Notes: generated by a model not told the origin, from the letters alone. A stretch of 64,000 nt of DNA from an uncultured Bacteroidota bacterium (GCA_937912115.1 CALDOI010000191.1:1-64000), one strand, 5' to 3'. Shown: positions 19,948-30,095, counted from the stretch's first letter. Made by a program: numbers and translations.

Positions 19948-21171
19948 TTATCTAAAAGCAGCTAACAAAAGTTCCAAATCACGTGAAGGTAAACCAAACA
20001 TGTCGCCAATGTGGTTATTAGTAAGAGCTCCATTATAAATATATACTCCTTTTCTAAATCCTTCGTCATGTTTTAACATCTGTTCAATCCCACCAAATTC
20101 GGAAATTTGAATAAGCATAGGAGCGATAATATTGCTTAACGAAAATGAAGCGGTATTTGGAACACAGGAGGCAATATTTGGAACACAATAATGAGTAACG
20201 CCATGTTTTTCGAATATTGGATTGTCATGCGTGGTTAACCTCGATGTCTCAAAACAACCTCCCTGATCGATACTAACATCAATTATTACGGAACCATGCT
20301 CCATTTGTTTTACCATGTCTTCAGTAACTAAACATGGTGATATTCCAAGGTCAGTAAATTTTGCACTTATTACAACATCTGCATTTTTTATTGCAGCCTT
20401 AATGGACTCCGAATGCAGGGTAGAAGTTGCAATACTATACCTTAGGTTTTTTTGAATCCTCCGTAATTTTGTTACTGAACTGTCAAAAACCTTAACAGAA
20501 GCTCCCATTCCTAGAGCTGTTCTTGCAGCAAACTGGGCAACTGTTCCTGAACCAATAATTACAACTTGAGATGGACTTATGCCAGGAATGCCACCAAGTA
20601 ATTTGCCTTTGCCAAACTCAATACTCCTTAGATATTGTGCTGCTAATAATACGGATGTATTGCCAACAATCTCACTAATAGATTTCATTACCGGTAAAGC
20701 ACCCGACTTATCCTGTATATATTCATATGCTATTGCAATTGATTTTTGGGACATTAATTTAGTAAAGAAACTCTTCTTGGAATTTGGCAGGAATAACGAC
20801 GACAGTATAACTTTATGTTTGCCCATTACCTCCAGGTCTTCTTCTAAAGGTGGCGAAACTTTAATAATAATATCACAATTGTAGGTTTCAGCAGTAGAAC
20901 CCACTATGTTTGCTCCAACTGCTGCATAATCTTCATTGCTGAAATTGGATCCCTTACCAGCTCCATCTTCAATCAGGACTTTGTGATCGTTGTCGATTAA
21001 AATTTTAACTGCTTCGGGTACAAGTGAGATGCGGTTTTCATTTCTGGATGTTTCTTTTGGAATACCAATTGAAAAGCGACTTTTTTTAGGGATAGATTCT
21101 AACATCTCTTCCTGTGGCATCAGCTGTTCAACATCTGATAGTTTTAGGAAACCTTTATTTTTATCGTTCAT
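19948..21171 (-). CDS. ald: Alanine dehydrogenase / PNT-family dehydrogenase
   Basis: IGIPKETSRNENRISLVPEAVKIL..., VVIIGSGTVAQFAARTALGMGASVKVFD. Confidence 0.87.
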   Translation of the reverse strand: MNDKNKGFLKLSDVEQLMPQEEMLESIPKKSRFSIGIPKETSRNENRISLVPEAVKILIDNDHKVLIEDGAGKGSNFSNEDYAAVGANIVGSTAETYNCDIIIKVSPPLEEDLEVMGKHKVILSSLFLPNSKKSFFTKLMSQKSIAIAYEYIQDKSGALPVMKSISEIVGNTSVLLAAQYLRSIEFGKGKLLGGIPGISPSQVVIIGSGTVAQFAARTALGMGASVKVFDSSVTKLRRIQKNLRYSIATSTLHSESIKAAIKNADVVISAKFTDLGISPCLVTEDMVKQMEHGSVIIDVSIDQGGCFETSRLTTHDNPIFEKHGVTHYCVPNIASCVPNTASFSLSNIIAPMLIQISEFGGIEQMLKHDEGFRKGVYIYNGALTNNHIGDMFGLPSRDLELLLAAFR

Positions 21172-21275
21172 GCAAAAAATAGTGATTATTAGTCAAACCA
21201 TCAATTGATATAGTATGTTTTAATAATTCAGGTTTCTGTTTTAATAGATTAGGAAATTAAAATACTATTAAAAAA

Positions 21276-21704
21276 CTAATGAGATACCAAAGAATAATTA
21301 ATAACTCTTATACCATTTTCTTTTTCTTCAATCAGTACGTATACGTAAGATTGGGGTAAAAGTTCCAAAACAAGTTCAGGCCATTCTACAAAGCAATAAT
21401 AATCACTATAAAAGTACTCTTCATAGCCAATGTCAAATACCTCTTCAATTTTTTTAATTCTATAGAAATCAAAATGGTATACAGGATCATTATCTCCGTT
21501 AGAATACTCATTTATCAGGGCAAAAGTTGGACTACTAACTACTTCGGTTACGCCTAATTCACTGCAAAACTCTTTAATAATAGTTGTTTTGCCAGCTCCC
21601 ATTGCTCCATTAATTGCAAAAATGTTGTGACCCTTCATATCACATAAAATGGTATGTGCTACATGTTTAAGGTCGCTCAAACTTGAGGCAGTGATTGTGT
21701 ACAT
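21276..21704 (-). CDS. tsaE: tRNA t6A biosynthesis ATPase TsaE
   Basis: INGAMGAGKTTIIKEFCSELGV...SSPTFALINEY. Confidence 0.92.
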   Translation of the reverse strand: MYTITASSLSDLKHVAHTILCDMKGHNIFAINGAMGAGKTTIIKEFCSELGVTEVVSSPTFALINEYSNGDNDPVYHFDFYRIKKIEEVFDIGYEEYFYSDYYCFVEWPELVLELLPQSYVYVLIEEKENGIRVINYSLVSH

Positions 21705-23257
21705 TATTTTGATGTAAGAGTTATAATTGGAATTAAGACTTCTTCCATCGACAAACCTCCATGTTGGAATGTGTTTTTGTAATAATTAGCATAATAATTG
21801 TAATTATTTGGGTAGGCGAAAAAATCAGATCCCCTTGAAAATACCCACCTCGTACTAATATTAATTTTTGGTAAGTGATACTGTTCAGGATCCTTTATCT
21901 CAAAAACATCTTTTGCTTTATAGTTTAAACTTTTGCCGTACTTATACCTTAGATTTGTATTAACATTCTTGTCGCCAACTATTTTAACCGGATTGGTTAC
22001 TTTTACTGATCCGTGATCGGTAGTTATAAGAACAGTAACATCCTTTGATGCAAGATGTTTTATTATGTCGAAAAGTGACGAATGTTCAAACCATGATAAC
22101 ATTAATGATCTGTAGGCAGCCTCGTCATCAGCTAATTCGCGAATTATTTCCATTTCAGTTCTGGCATGCGATAGCATATCCACAAAGTTGTACACCACAA
22201 CATTAAAGTCGGTTGTCATTAAATTAGAGATATTCTCGAATAATTTCCGACCAGCATTAAGGTTTAGAATTTTATTATAAGATATAGTGTGTTTCCTGCG
22301 ATAACGGTCGAATAGTTCCTGCAATAATTCTTTTTCGAATTTATTTTTTGTACCATCTTCATGTTCATCAGCCCAATATTGTGGATAGCGATTTCTAATG
22401 TCGTTTGGCATCATTCCTGCAAACAGAGCATTCCGGGCATATTGTGTAGTTGAAGGAATTATACCATAATAGAGATTATCTTTTTCAACTCTAAAATATT
22501 GTTCAATTATTGGTTGTATTACTTTCCATTGATCATACCTCAGGTTGTCAACCAATAACATAAACACTTTCTTTCCTTGGTCGAGTAAAGGAAAAGCCAC
22601 ATCTCTAATAAGTGTATGTGAAAGTACCGGTTTGTCATCAGTATCGCCATACAGCCAATCTTTATAATTGTTTTCGTAGTATTTAGCAAATGCATTATTT
22701 GCCTCGTGTTTTTGAATGTTCAATATTTCAACAATCCCTTTATCATCTGATTTCTCAAGATCAGTTTCATACCTTATAAGGTCTTTATATACATTACCCC
22801 ATTCTTTCCAATCAAGTCTGTCGGTAATTTTCATTCCCAGCTCACGAAATTGCTGTTGGTAAGTAACTGTAGCTTTCTCACCAGCTAGCTTTCTGTTTTC
22901 CAGATTGCGCTTAAGCGATAATAATATTTGGCTTGGCTTTACAGGTTTTATAAGGTAGTCGGCAATGTTGGACCCAATGGCATCCTCCATAATCGATTCT
23001 TCTTCACTTTTTGTAATCATAACAACAGGAAGGCCTGCCGTATGCTTTTTAATTTTTTCAAGAGCTTCTATTCCACTCATGCCCGGCATTTGTTCATCCA
23101 AGAAAACAATGTCATAATGGTTTTCCATGACTAAATCTACCGCTTCATCACCACTTACAACAGCATCAACCTCATATCCTTTTTCTTCAAGATACATGAT
23201 ATGTGGCCTAAGCATTTCAATTTCGTCATCAGCCCATAATATTCTTATTTTGCTCAT
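21704..23257 (-). CDS. porX: Response regulator with PglZ/alkaline-phosphatase-like domain (PorX type)
   Basis: N-terminal receiver (ILWADDEIEMLRPH...DIVFLDEQMPGMSGIEAL), C-terminal PglZ fold (LLVDNLRYDQW, TTDHGS). Confidence 0.88.
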   Translation of the reverse strand: MSKIRILWADDEIEMLRPHIMYLEEKGYEVDAVVSGDEAVDLVMENHYDIVFLDEQMPGMSGIEALEKIKKHTAGLPVVMITKSEEESIMEDAIGSNIADYLIKPVKPSQILLSLKRNLENRKLAGEKATVTYQQQFRELGMKITDRLDWKEWGNVYKDLIRYETDLEKSDDKGIVEILNIQKHEANNAFAKYYENNYKDWLYGDTDDKPVLSHTLIRDVAFPLLDQGKKVFMLLVDNLRYDQWKVIQPIIEQYFRVEKDNLYYGIIPSTTQYARNALFAGMMPNDIRNRYPQYWADEHEDGTKNKFEKELLQELFDRYRRKHTISYNKILNLNAGRKLFENISNLMTTDFNVVVYNFVDMLSHARTEMEIIRELADDEAAYRSLMLSWFEHSSLFDIIKHLASKDVTVLITTDHGSVKVTNPVKIVGDKNVNTNLRYKYGKSLNYKAKDVFEIKDPEQYHLPKINISTRWVFSRGSDFFAYPNNYNYYANYYKNTFQHGGLSMEEVLIPIITLTSK

Positions 23258-23387
23258 ATTCCGGTTTTTATTTTTATTCAGTTAATTTTGTGTTTTGTTT
23301 ATTGAAGTTGTTACTATTACTACAATGATAAATTAATATAAATATTGTGCCAGAGAACATCATGTTATTACAAAATTAACAAATTTT

Positions 23388-24626
23388 ATGAGGGGCAGGA
23401 AAGTAAATAAACGCAAAATCTTCAACGATCCCGTATATGGTTTTGTAACAATACCTAATGAGTTGATTTTTGATTTAGTTGAGCATCAGAGTTTTCAGCG
23501 ATTGAGAAGAATTAAACAGTTGGGCTTAACACATCTTGTTTATCCTGGAGCACTTCATACTCGATTCCAACATTCACTTGGAGCTATGCATCTAATGTCG
23601 AAAGCTGTTAGTGAATTAAGGTTTAAAGGTCATGATATTACTGATGATGAATTTTTGGGAGTCACAACTGCCATATTACTTCATGATATTGGTCACGGAC
23701 CATATTCTCATGCTCTTGAACATTCGATAGTTGATAATGTTGATCATGAAACGATTTCCAGAATATTTATGAATATGCTAAATGAGGAGTTTGATGGGAA
23801 ATTAGATATTGCCATTGATATTTTCAATAATACGTATAGTAAGGGATTTCTTCATAAATTAGTTTCTGGACAATTTGATATGGACAGGCTTGACTATCTA
23901 AAACGAGATAGCTTTTTTAGTGGAGTATCTGAAGGAACTGTTAATTATGAAAGGTTGTTAAGCATGATTAATGTAGTTGATGATGATCTGGTAATTGAAG
24001 CGAAAGGGATTTATTCCGTTGAAAAATTTATTACAGCACGTAGATTAATGTATTGGCAGGTTTATCTTCACAAAACAGTACTGGTTGCTGAATATACAAT
24101 CATGAAAGTGTTAAAAAGAGCAAAAGAACTAAGAATGAAAGGAGTAAATCTATTTGCCACTCCAGCATTTGATTTCTTTTTAAGAAATAGAATATCAGCA
24201 GATGATTTTAAAAATAATAATGAAGTAATCCAAAATTTTTCAAAACTTGACGATTACGATATTTCAACATCAATGAAAGTATGGACAAATCATGATGATC
24301 TTATTTTGTCTACTCTTTGCAGTAGTATCATAAATCGTAAGCTGTTTAAAATCGAAATCCAGAAAGAACCCTTTGAAAGTACAATTGTCGATAATATAAA
24401 AAAACAAACAATGAGCAAATATGGTTTATCTGATAAAGAGGCTGACTATTTTGTTATAAATGATCTAACATCCAATTATACATATAAACCCGGATCAAAC
24501 AAAATTGGTATACTTCAAAATGATGGTTTGGTAGTTGATATTGCCATAGCTTCTGATCAGCTAAACATATCGATGCTCGATAAACCCACAACAAAATACT
24601 TTTTATCATACCCCAAAGAGTTATAA
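23388..24626 (+). CDS. HD domain phosphohydrolase
   Basis: LVYPGALHTRFQHSLGAMHLM...LLHDIGHGPYSHALEH...GQFDMDRLDYLKRDSFF. Confidence 0.92.
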   Translation: MRGRKVNKRKIFNDPVYGFVTIPNELIFDLVEHQSFQRLRRIKQLGLTHLVYPGALHTRFQHSLGAMHLMSKAVSELRFKGHDITDDEFLGVTTAILLHDIGHGPYSHALEHSIVDNVDHETISRIFMNMLNEEFDGKLDIAIDIFNNTYSKGFLHKLVSGQFDMDRLDYLKRDSFFSGVSEGTVNYERLLSMINVVDDDLVIEAKGIYSVEKFITARRLMYWQVYLHKTVLVAEYTIMKVLKRAKELRMKGVNLFATPAFDFFLRNRISADDFKNNNEVIQNFSKLDDYDISTSMKVWTNHDDLILSTLCSSIINRKLFKIEIQKEPFESTIVDNIKKQTMSKYGLSDKEADYFVINDLTSNYTYKPGSNKIGILQNDGLVVDIAIASDQLNISMLDKPTTKYFLSYPKEL

Positions 24627-24716
24627 TAAAGTCTTTCATTTTGAGGTCAATTACTAATTAACAGTGGTATGTTAACTATAGTTTTTTTTCAAAAAATATT
24701 ACTTCTCTAATTGTAC

Positions 24717-24724
24717 TAACTTTG
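24717..24724 (+). promoter_or_regulatory. Candidate -7 element TAACTTTG
   Basis: TAnnTTTG 20 bp upstream of the ATG at 24745. Confidence 0.45.
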
Positions 24725-24744
24725 TTTGATGAAACTATAATGTA

Positions 24745-27429
24745 ATGACTAAAAAAGGCATCATTCAAATTGGAATTATTGCTACAATAATTATTGTTGT
24801 AGCTACCTGGTATTTGATTGAACATATTGGTAAGGTTGATGGAGAACCACTTGATATTATCCCGGCAAATGCAGCCATAGTTATCGAAATCGACGATCCT
24901 ATAACTACCTATTCTAAACTTATTAAGAACAATTCCATTTGGAACAAAATAGTGCAAGTACATGATATTAGCGTTTTAAGAGATAATCTTATCTCATTGG
25001 ACACGCTTTTAGTTGATAATTTAGAGTATTATAACTTACTATGGAATAGCGCTTTAACAATTGCAATATATCACGATTCTATTGTTGGTGCGGAAACTTT
25101 AATTCTCTCTAAAATTGAAAATAATCCTAATATTATGGGATTAAAAAGAATGCTTAGTGCAAAACTTGGAAGAGATTATGGAGTGCTGGATATAGCAGGA
25201 ATACGTGATGGTTTTAAAATTGTTGATGCCGAACGAAACCAAACCAGTTATTTTGCGATTGTTGATGGTGTTTTTGTTTATTCTTCGTCATTGAAGTTAT
25301 TATCACGATTAATTGATACATATAAGGGATCGATTGGGAATTTAAAAGATGATGCTTCATTTGTTAAGTTACAGCAAACTAGTAGCTCAAAAGCTCAGGC
25401 AAGGGTTTTTATTAAGTATAAAGAACTCTCAAAACTACTTAGTCCATATATTGTTGCTGACGAATTAGTTGCATTGAACTGGTTGGGAAATTTCGCAAGC
25501 TGGACAGAGATTGATATGTTGTTAAAAAACAATGAATTGATATTTTCCGGATTTACAATCGCTGATTCACACGAAAAACACTTAACGTTATTTCATGATC
25601 AGCAGGCTGTTAAAATCGAAGCTATTAATATACTGCCTTATAATACTAATACACTACTATGGATTGGGGTATCAGACTTTAGTTCCTATTTTTATAATAG
25701 TATAACAGGGTCAGATGCCAAAAGCATTTCTGCAGAAATTAAATTTGATATTGACAAACTTTTGACTTTATTTGGCAATGAGCTTGTATTTGCCTCAAAT
25801 GCTGAGTCGGTTGGAGGAGTTGCAAATGGATCATGGTTTGCTGTAAAGATCTCTGATATTAAGGAGGCAAAGTATGATTTTGGTTCTATCGCACGAATTC
25901 ATGTAAATTCTAGAACTTCAAGATATGAAGGTTATACTATTGGAAAAATTAATAAAACCGACTTCATTCCACTTATTTTTGGAGATGCCTTTTCAACTAT
26001 TAAACAAAACTATTACACATTCGTTGGAGATTATGTTGTTTTTGCTAATTCAGAAAATTCATTAATAAATTTGATAGGATATATTGAAACAGGTAAAACT
26101 CTTGATCTAAACGATAATTTCAAGAATTTCTCCGATAATATATCAACCAAATCAAATTTACTTGTTTATTTGAAACCCGGGGATCTTAGTCAGAGATTTG
26201 GTCAATTTTTTAACCAAACTGTTTCCAGAGAATTAGAACTAAATAAAAAAGTCGTGTCCTCATTTCAGGGGTTATCTTTTCAGCTAACTTCGGGCAATCC
26301 ACTGTACTTTACAAATATTTACACAAATCATTCAGGAGTTCATCATGAGGAAAATTTAGCACTGTGGAAAGTTAAGCTTGATGATGAAATAGTCTGGGAA
26401 CCAACTATAGTATCTGATCATCAATCACACAAGCAAAATATTATTGTTTTCGATAAACAGGACAATATGTATTTGATTGATCCAGATGGAAGAATATTGT
26501 GGAAGAAGAAGCTTGATGCTACACCAGTTGGCGAAATATTTGAAGTAGATTATTACAAAAATGAAAAAATTCAATACCTTTTTAATACAGGTAATTATAT
26601 TTATTTAATCGATAAAAATGGGAATAGTGTAAAGGGTTATCCCAAAAAACTTCATTCAAAAGCAACCAATGGGATAGTTGTTTTTGATTATCTGGGGAAT
26701 AAGGATTATCGATTATTGATTGCTCAGGCAGATAAAAGAGTCTACAATTATTCTATTGAGGGAGATGAGATAAGAGGTTGGTCGAAACCAAGAACTTCAA
26801 ATATTGTAATTGATCCGGTAACACGACTATTGGCCAATAAAAAGGATTATATAATTATTACAGATATTGAAAATGAGATAAAGATAGTTAATAGAAAAGG
26901 GAATAGGAGAATTAAAATATCAGGCAATCTTAAAAAAGCAAAAAACTCCGATTATTATGTAAATCGCACAAACAGCAAAGGCATATTAATTACAACCGAT
27001 CAGCAAGGAAAGCTTGTATATGTTTCTTCTTCCGGCAAACTAAACTATACCGACTTTGGCAAATTCAGTCCCGAGCATTTTTTCCTTTACGAGGACTTCA
27101 ATGGTGATGGATCGATTGATTTTATTTATATAGATGATAGTAAATTGACAGTGTTCGATAGGTTTAAAAAAGTATTGTTTAGTTATGATTTTGGTTCGAT
27201 AATATCGATCAAGCCATCATTTTTTACTTTGGGGAATAAGCATCATGTACTAGGTGTTGTGGCCGATATGGAAAAAACGATTTACCTATTTGATAGCAAG
27301 GGTAATATAATTATCAGCAAGGGGCTTGTTGGAGAAACTCCTTTTACCGTTGGCAATCTCGAAGGCAATAATAAAATAAATCTCGTGTCGGCTGCTGGTA
27401 GCACGCTATATAATTATAGGTTGAGATAA
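24745..27429 (+). CDS. DUF3352-like membrane-anchored protein with C-terminal beta-propeller-like repeats
   Basis: N-terminal TM, PANAAIVIEIDDP; C-terminal repeated segments (IVFDKQDNMYLIDPDGRILWKKKL..., DGSIDFIYIDDSKLTVFD). Confidence 0.6.
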   Translation: MTKKGIIQIGIIATIIIVVATWYLIEHIGKVDGEPLDIIPANAAIVIEIDDPITTYSKLIKNNSIWNKIVQVHDISVLRDNLISLDTLLVDNLEYYNLLWNSALTIAIYHDSIVGAETLILSKIENNPNIMGLKRMLSAKLGRDYGVLDIAGIRDGFKIVDAERNQTSYFAIVDGVFVYSSSLKLLSRLIDTYKGSIGNLKDDASFVKLQQTSSSKAQARVFIKYKELSKLLSPYIVADELVALNWLGNFASWTEIDMLLKNNELIFSGFTIADSHEKHLTLFHDQQAVKIEAINILPYNTNTLLWIGVSDFSSYFYNSITGSDAKSISAEIKFDIDKLLTLFGNELVFASNAESVGGVANGSWFAVKISDIKEAKYDFGSIARIHVNSRTSRYEGYTIGKINKTDFIPLIFGDAFSTIKQNYYTFVGDYVVFANSENSLINLIGYIETGKTLDLNDNFKNFSDNISTKSNLLVYLKPGDLSQRFGQFFNQTVSRELELNKKVVSSFQGLSFQLTSGNPLYFTNIYTNHSGVHHEENLALWKVKLDDEIVWEPTIVSDHQSHKQNIIVFDKQDNMYLIDPDGRILWKKKLDATPVGEIFEVDYYKNEKIQYLFNTGNYIYLIDKNGNSVKGYPKKLHSKATNGIVVFDYLGNKDYRLLIAQADKRVYNYSIEGDEIRGWSKPRTSNIVIDPVTRLLANKKDYIIITDIENEIKIVNRKGNRRIKISGNLKKAKNSDYYVNRTNSKGILITTDQQGKLVYVSSSGKLNYTDFGKFSPEHFFLYEDFNGDGSIDFIYIDDSKLTVFDRFKKVLFSYDFGSIISIKPSFFTLGNKHHVLGVVADMEKTIYLFDSKGNIIISKGLVGETPFTVGNLEGNNKINLVSAAGSTLYNYRLR

Positions 27430-27458
27430 TTAGTAGTTCGGAATTATCAACTATTAAT

Positions 27459-27532
27459 GGAGGAAAGGAAGATTGGAAGGATGGATGTTGTTTGACCAAT
27501 TATCCAATGTCCAATGACTAATTATCTAATTA
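27459..27532. repeat. Composite array: GGAAGATT-type octads followed by CCAATNN-type heptads/octads
   Basis: GGAGGAAA GGAAGATT GGAAGGAT GGATGTTG then CCAATTAT CCAATGT CCAATGA CTAATTAT CTAATTA. Confidence 0.7.
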
Positions 27533-27951
27533 ACAGCTACCAAATACATAGCACTTTCATCATTCTCATTTATCATAACAATGCTGGAGGCTTTATCGTT
27601 CGAATCTTTTTGAATTAGGATTTTAAAAACACCATCACTACTTATGTCAATTATGGGACTATAATTGCTTTTGCTCATGATTTTGTCGAATTTATTTTTG
27701 AATTTCATATACTTTGCGTTGTTGATATTTCCCTTATAATTAAGTATATAAATATCTTTGATGTTATTAAGTAGCTCGAAAAAACCACTGTCAAAATCAA
27801 AATCGAAATCAGCATCGGATGTGCCAATACTTAGGTCAAAACCACTTACGTTTTCGTATTCCATAAATAGTTTTTTCATTTCCTTATTTTGCGAAAAAAG
27901 ATAAGTAGGAACAATAGTTATCAGGATTATTATAAAAATTAATTTTCTCAT
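27526..27951 (-). CDS. DUF4252-type protein
   Basis: Signal peptide from MRKLIF; SSDGVFKILIQKDSNDKASSIVMINENDESAMYLVAVN; paralogous to the next gene. Confidence 0.6.
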   Translation of the reverse strand: MRKLIFIIILITIVPTYLFSQNKEMKKLFMEYENVSGFDLSIGTSDADFDFDFDSGFFELLNNIKDIYILNYKGNINNAKYMKFKNKFDKIMSKSNYSPIIDISSDGVFKILIQKDSNDKASSIVMINENDESAMYLVAVN

Positions 27952-28000
27952 TTTATTATATTTTAATTTGTGCGATTTTAATTGGCGTGAGTTTTCAAAT

Positions 28001-28039
28001 AAGCACAGATACACAAATTAATCTGTGAATCTGTGGCTT
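28001..28039. repeat. Imperfect palindrome of CACAGATN octads
   Basis: AAGCACAGATACACAAATTAATCTGTGAATCTGTGGCTT, near self-complementary. Confidence 0.75.
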
Positions 28040-28062
28040 CTTTTCAGTTATTGCCTTGTTTA

Positions 28063-28599
28063 TTAATCATGTATTTTTTCAAGATTTTCCATTCCTTTCA
28101 TGTCGAGTGAGCTGCCAATTTTGGAAATCGAATTCATGTCTAAATCACCAATCATGCTCATCACCAGAACTTCACCCTCGCTTTTTACAATCATCAGTAA
28201 TTCAGAAATCCGATTTTTGCCTTCTTTTTTTATAAGGAATTTAATATCACTATCGCTGTCATTAATTGTCATTAATTCGGTGTAATCACCCAGAGGCAAA
28301 AATTTCTTAATATCGTTATAGAAGTTTGCTACGCTTTTGCCTTCCGGGTTTTCGTAGACCAGCATTTTCAATCCTGCCAATTGCTCCATTACATTTTGGG
28401 CATCTTTGACTTCTTCGGCACTATCACTCATATCAATTGAGCTTAGGAGTCTAAACATTTCAGGCGAAATATTTATGCTGGTAACTCCTTCTTTGCCTGC
28501 ATATTTTTCATAGAGTTTGTTAAAATCATCTTGTGCCATCATTGTAGCAGGAAGCATTGTAAAGATAATTGCTAATACTTTGATTAATTGTGTTTTCAT
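28063..28599 (-). CDS. DUF4252 domain protein
   Basis: Signal peptide; FNKLYEKYAGKEGVTSINISPEMFRLL...KKEGKNRISELLMIVKSEGEVLVMSMIGDLDM. Confidence 0.75.
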   Translation of the reverse strand: MKTQLIKVLAIIFTMLPATMMAQDDFNKLYEKYAGKEGVTSINISPEMFRLLSSIDMSDSAEEVKDAQNVMEQLAGLKMLVYENPEGKSVANFYNDIKKFLPLGDYTELMTINDSDSDIKFLIKKEGKNRISELLMIVKSEGEVLVMSMIGDLDMNSISKIGSSLDMKGMENLEKIHD

Positions 28600-28635
28600 G
28601 ATATTATTATTTTAGTTGCGATTTATGTTTCGTTA

Positions 28636-29229
28636 TTATGATTTTCCTGATTTTACTGTAACTTTTGTCATCGATTTAAGTAACTCACCAGTTTCATTTA
28701 ATTTGTTGATTTTTTGTACTTGTTTAATTGCATCCGTTGCTTTAGTAACTTTTTTTGTATTCTCTAAGCCAGTCTCAATTTTTTTCATTGATGTAGCTGC
28801 AGGTATTACGCCTTTTTGTACATTACCAGATACTTTTTGTAGTGCCTTCTTTGTTTCTGCAAAGGCAATTTGAGGATCATTAACTGTTCCGTAAACTTCT
28901 GTAGAGCCTAATATATTTGAGCCTACCCAAATGGTAATCAGGATAAGTGAAGCTGCAGCAATTCCCGAAAGTATTCTATTGATATTGAAACGAGCGATTT
29001 TTGTTGGTTCCGATGCGGAGAGTTTCTCCAATAATTTTTCATCGAACGACTCATCCAACATTTTCTCATCATTAAAAAGGATGTTCAAAGCATTAATTTG
29101 AATTTTGACTTCAGCATACTTTGGATCATTATTGTTTTTCAAAAAAACAAAAAGTGATTCTTCTTCTTCAAGCGATAGATTCCCTTCATAATACCTATCT
29201 ATCAATGCATTAATATCTTGATTGTTCAT
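28636..29229 (-). CDS. Putative membrane anti-sigma factor-like protein
   Basis: N-terminal DINALIDRYYEGNLSLEEEESLFVFLKN, single TM (ILSGIAAASLILITIWVGSNIL); overlaps the sigma gene. Confidence 0.65.
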   Translation of the reverse strand: MNNQDINALIDRYYEGNLSLEEEESLFVFLKNNNDPKYAEVKIQINALNILFNDEKMLDESFDEKLLEKLSASEPTKIARFNINRILSGIAAASLILITIWVGSNILGSTEVYGTVNDPQIAFAETKKALQKVSGNVQKGVIPAATSMKKIETGLENTKKVTKATDAIKQVQKINKLNETGELLKSMTKVTVKSGKS

Positions 29230-29725
29230 AATGCTGTAGTTTTAAAATAGTTTCTTTAATTCTTTTTCTTCCTCTCGATAGGTTCACCCTAAGATAATTC
29301 ATATCCCATCCTGTTATCTGCAAAATTTCTTCAAAATTATATCCTTCAACATCCCTTAGATGAACAATTGTTCTTTGTTGCTCAGGAAGTAGTTGCATAA
29401 CTTCTTTAACTTTTTTTACCAAATCGGCTTGCTCAAGTGATTTGTATGGTGATGAATTAGATTGTTTTGTTATATCTTCATTTAGAGTTAGAAAACGGTT
29501 TCGTTTGCTCTTGAGTTTATCCAAACAATGATTTCGAGTCACTGTCATCATAAATGCTTTAATATTTTTGAGATTAGCCATTTTTTCCTGTGTATTCCAA
29601 ATCTTGACAAAAACCTCCTGAACAGCATCTTCAGCATCATCACGGTTGTTCAACAAGCTCAACGATAGTCTGAACATTCTGTTCTTCAGCGGTAATAAGT
29701 TTATTTTAAACTCTTTTATTGTCAT
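29210..29725 (-). CDS. ECF RNA polymerase sigma factor
   Basis: Sigma-70 region 2 (NRDDAEDAVQEVFVKIW) and region 4 (LLPEQQRTIVHLRDVEGYNFEEILQITGWDMNYLRVNLSRGRKRI). Confidence 0.93.
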   Translation of the reverse strand: MTIKEFKINLLPLKNRMFRLSLSLLNNRDDAEDAVQEVFVKIWNTQEKMANLKNIKAFMMTVTRNHCLDKLKSKRNRFLTLNEDITKQSNSSPYKSLEQADLVKKVKEVMQLLPEQQRTIVHLRDVEGYNFEEILQITGWDMNYLRVNLSRGRKRIKETILKLQHYEQSRY

Positions 29726-29821
29726 TGTATCTACTAAGACGAATTAGCTGTTGTGAAATTACACTTTATATGGAAATTATTTGGTTTTGGGTATTGAGTT
29801 GAGTGTTTTGGGTTGTTAGGA

Positions 29822-29916
29822 CGGGGTTATATGGGTATAGGGTATAATGGTATGGGGTATGAAGTAGTCCATTTTATACCCCCTATACCTTTATATCCAT
29901 TATACCCAATATCCCC
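29822..29916. repeat. Imperfect inverted repeat built of GGGTATA-like units
   Basis: GGGGTTATATGGGTATAGGGTATAATGGTATGGGGTAT ... ATACCCCCTATACCTTTATATCCATTATACCCAATATCCCC. Confidence 0.75.
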
Positions 29917-30095
29917 ATTAAAAGGATATTTATAAATCTTGGTTTTAATTTTCTTCTATGTTAATCTATAATAAATGGGGCGAAATTTAGTTAGTATTAA
30001 CACAAATATGTTTAAAAGAAATAATACACAAATTAGCTACTCATCAATATCAAAGTAAATTTACCAAAGTTATAAACTATAGAAATCATTTGCCA

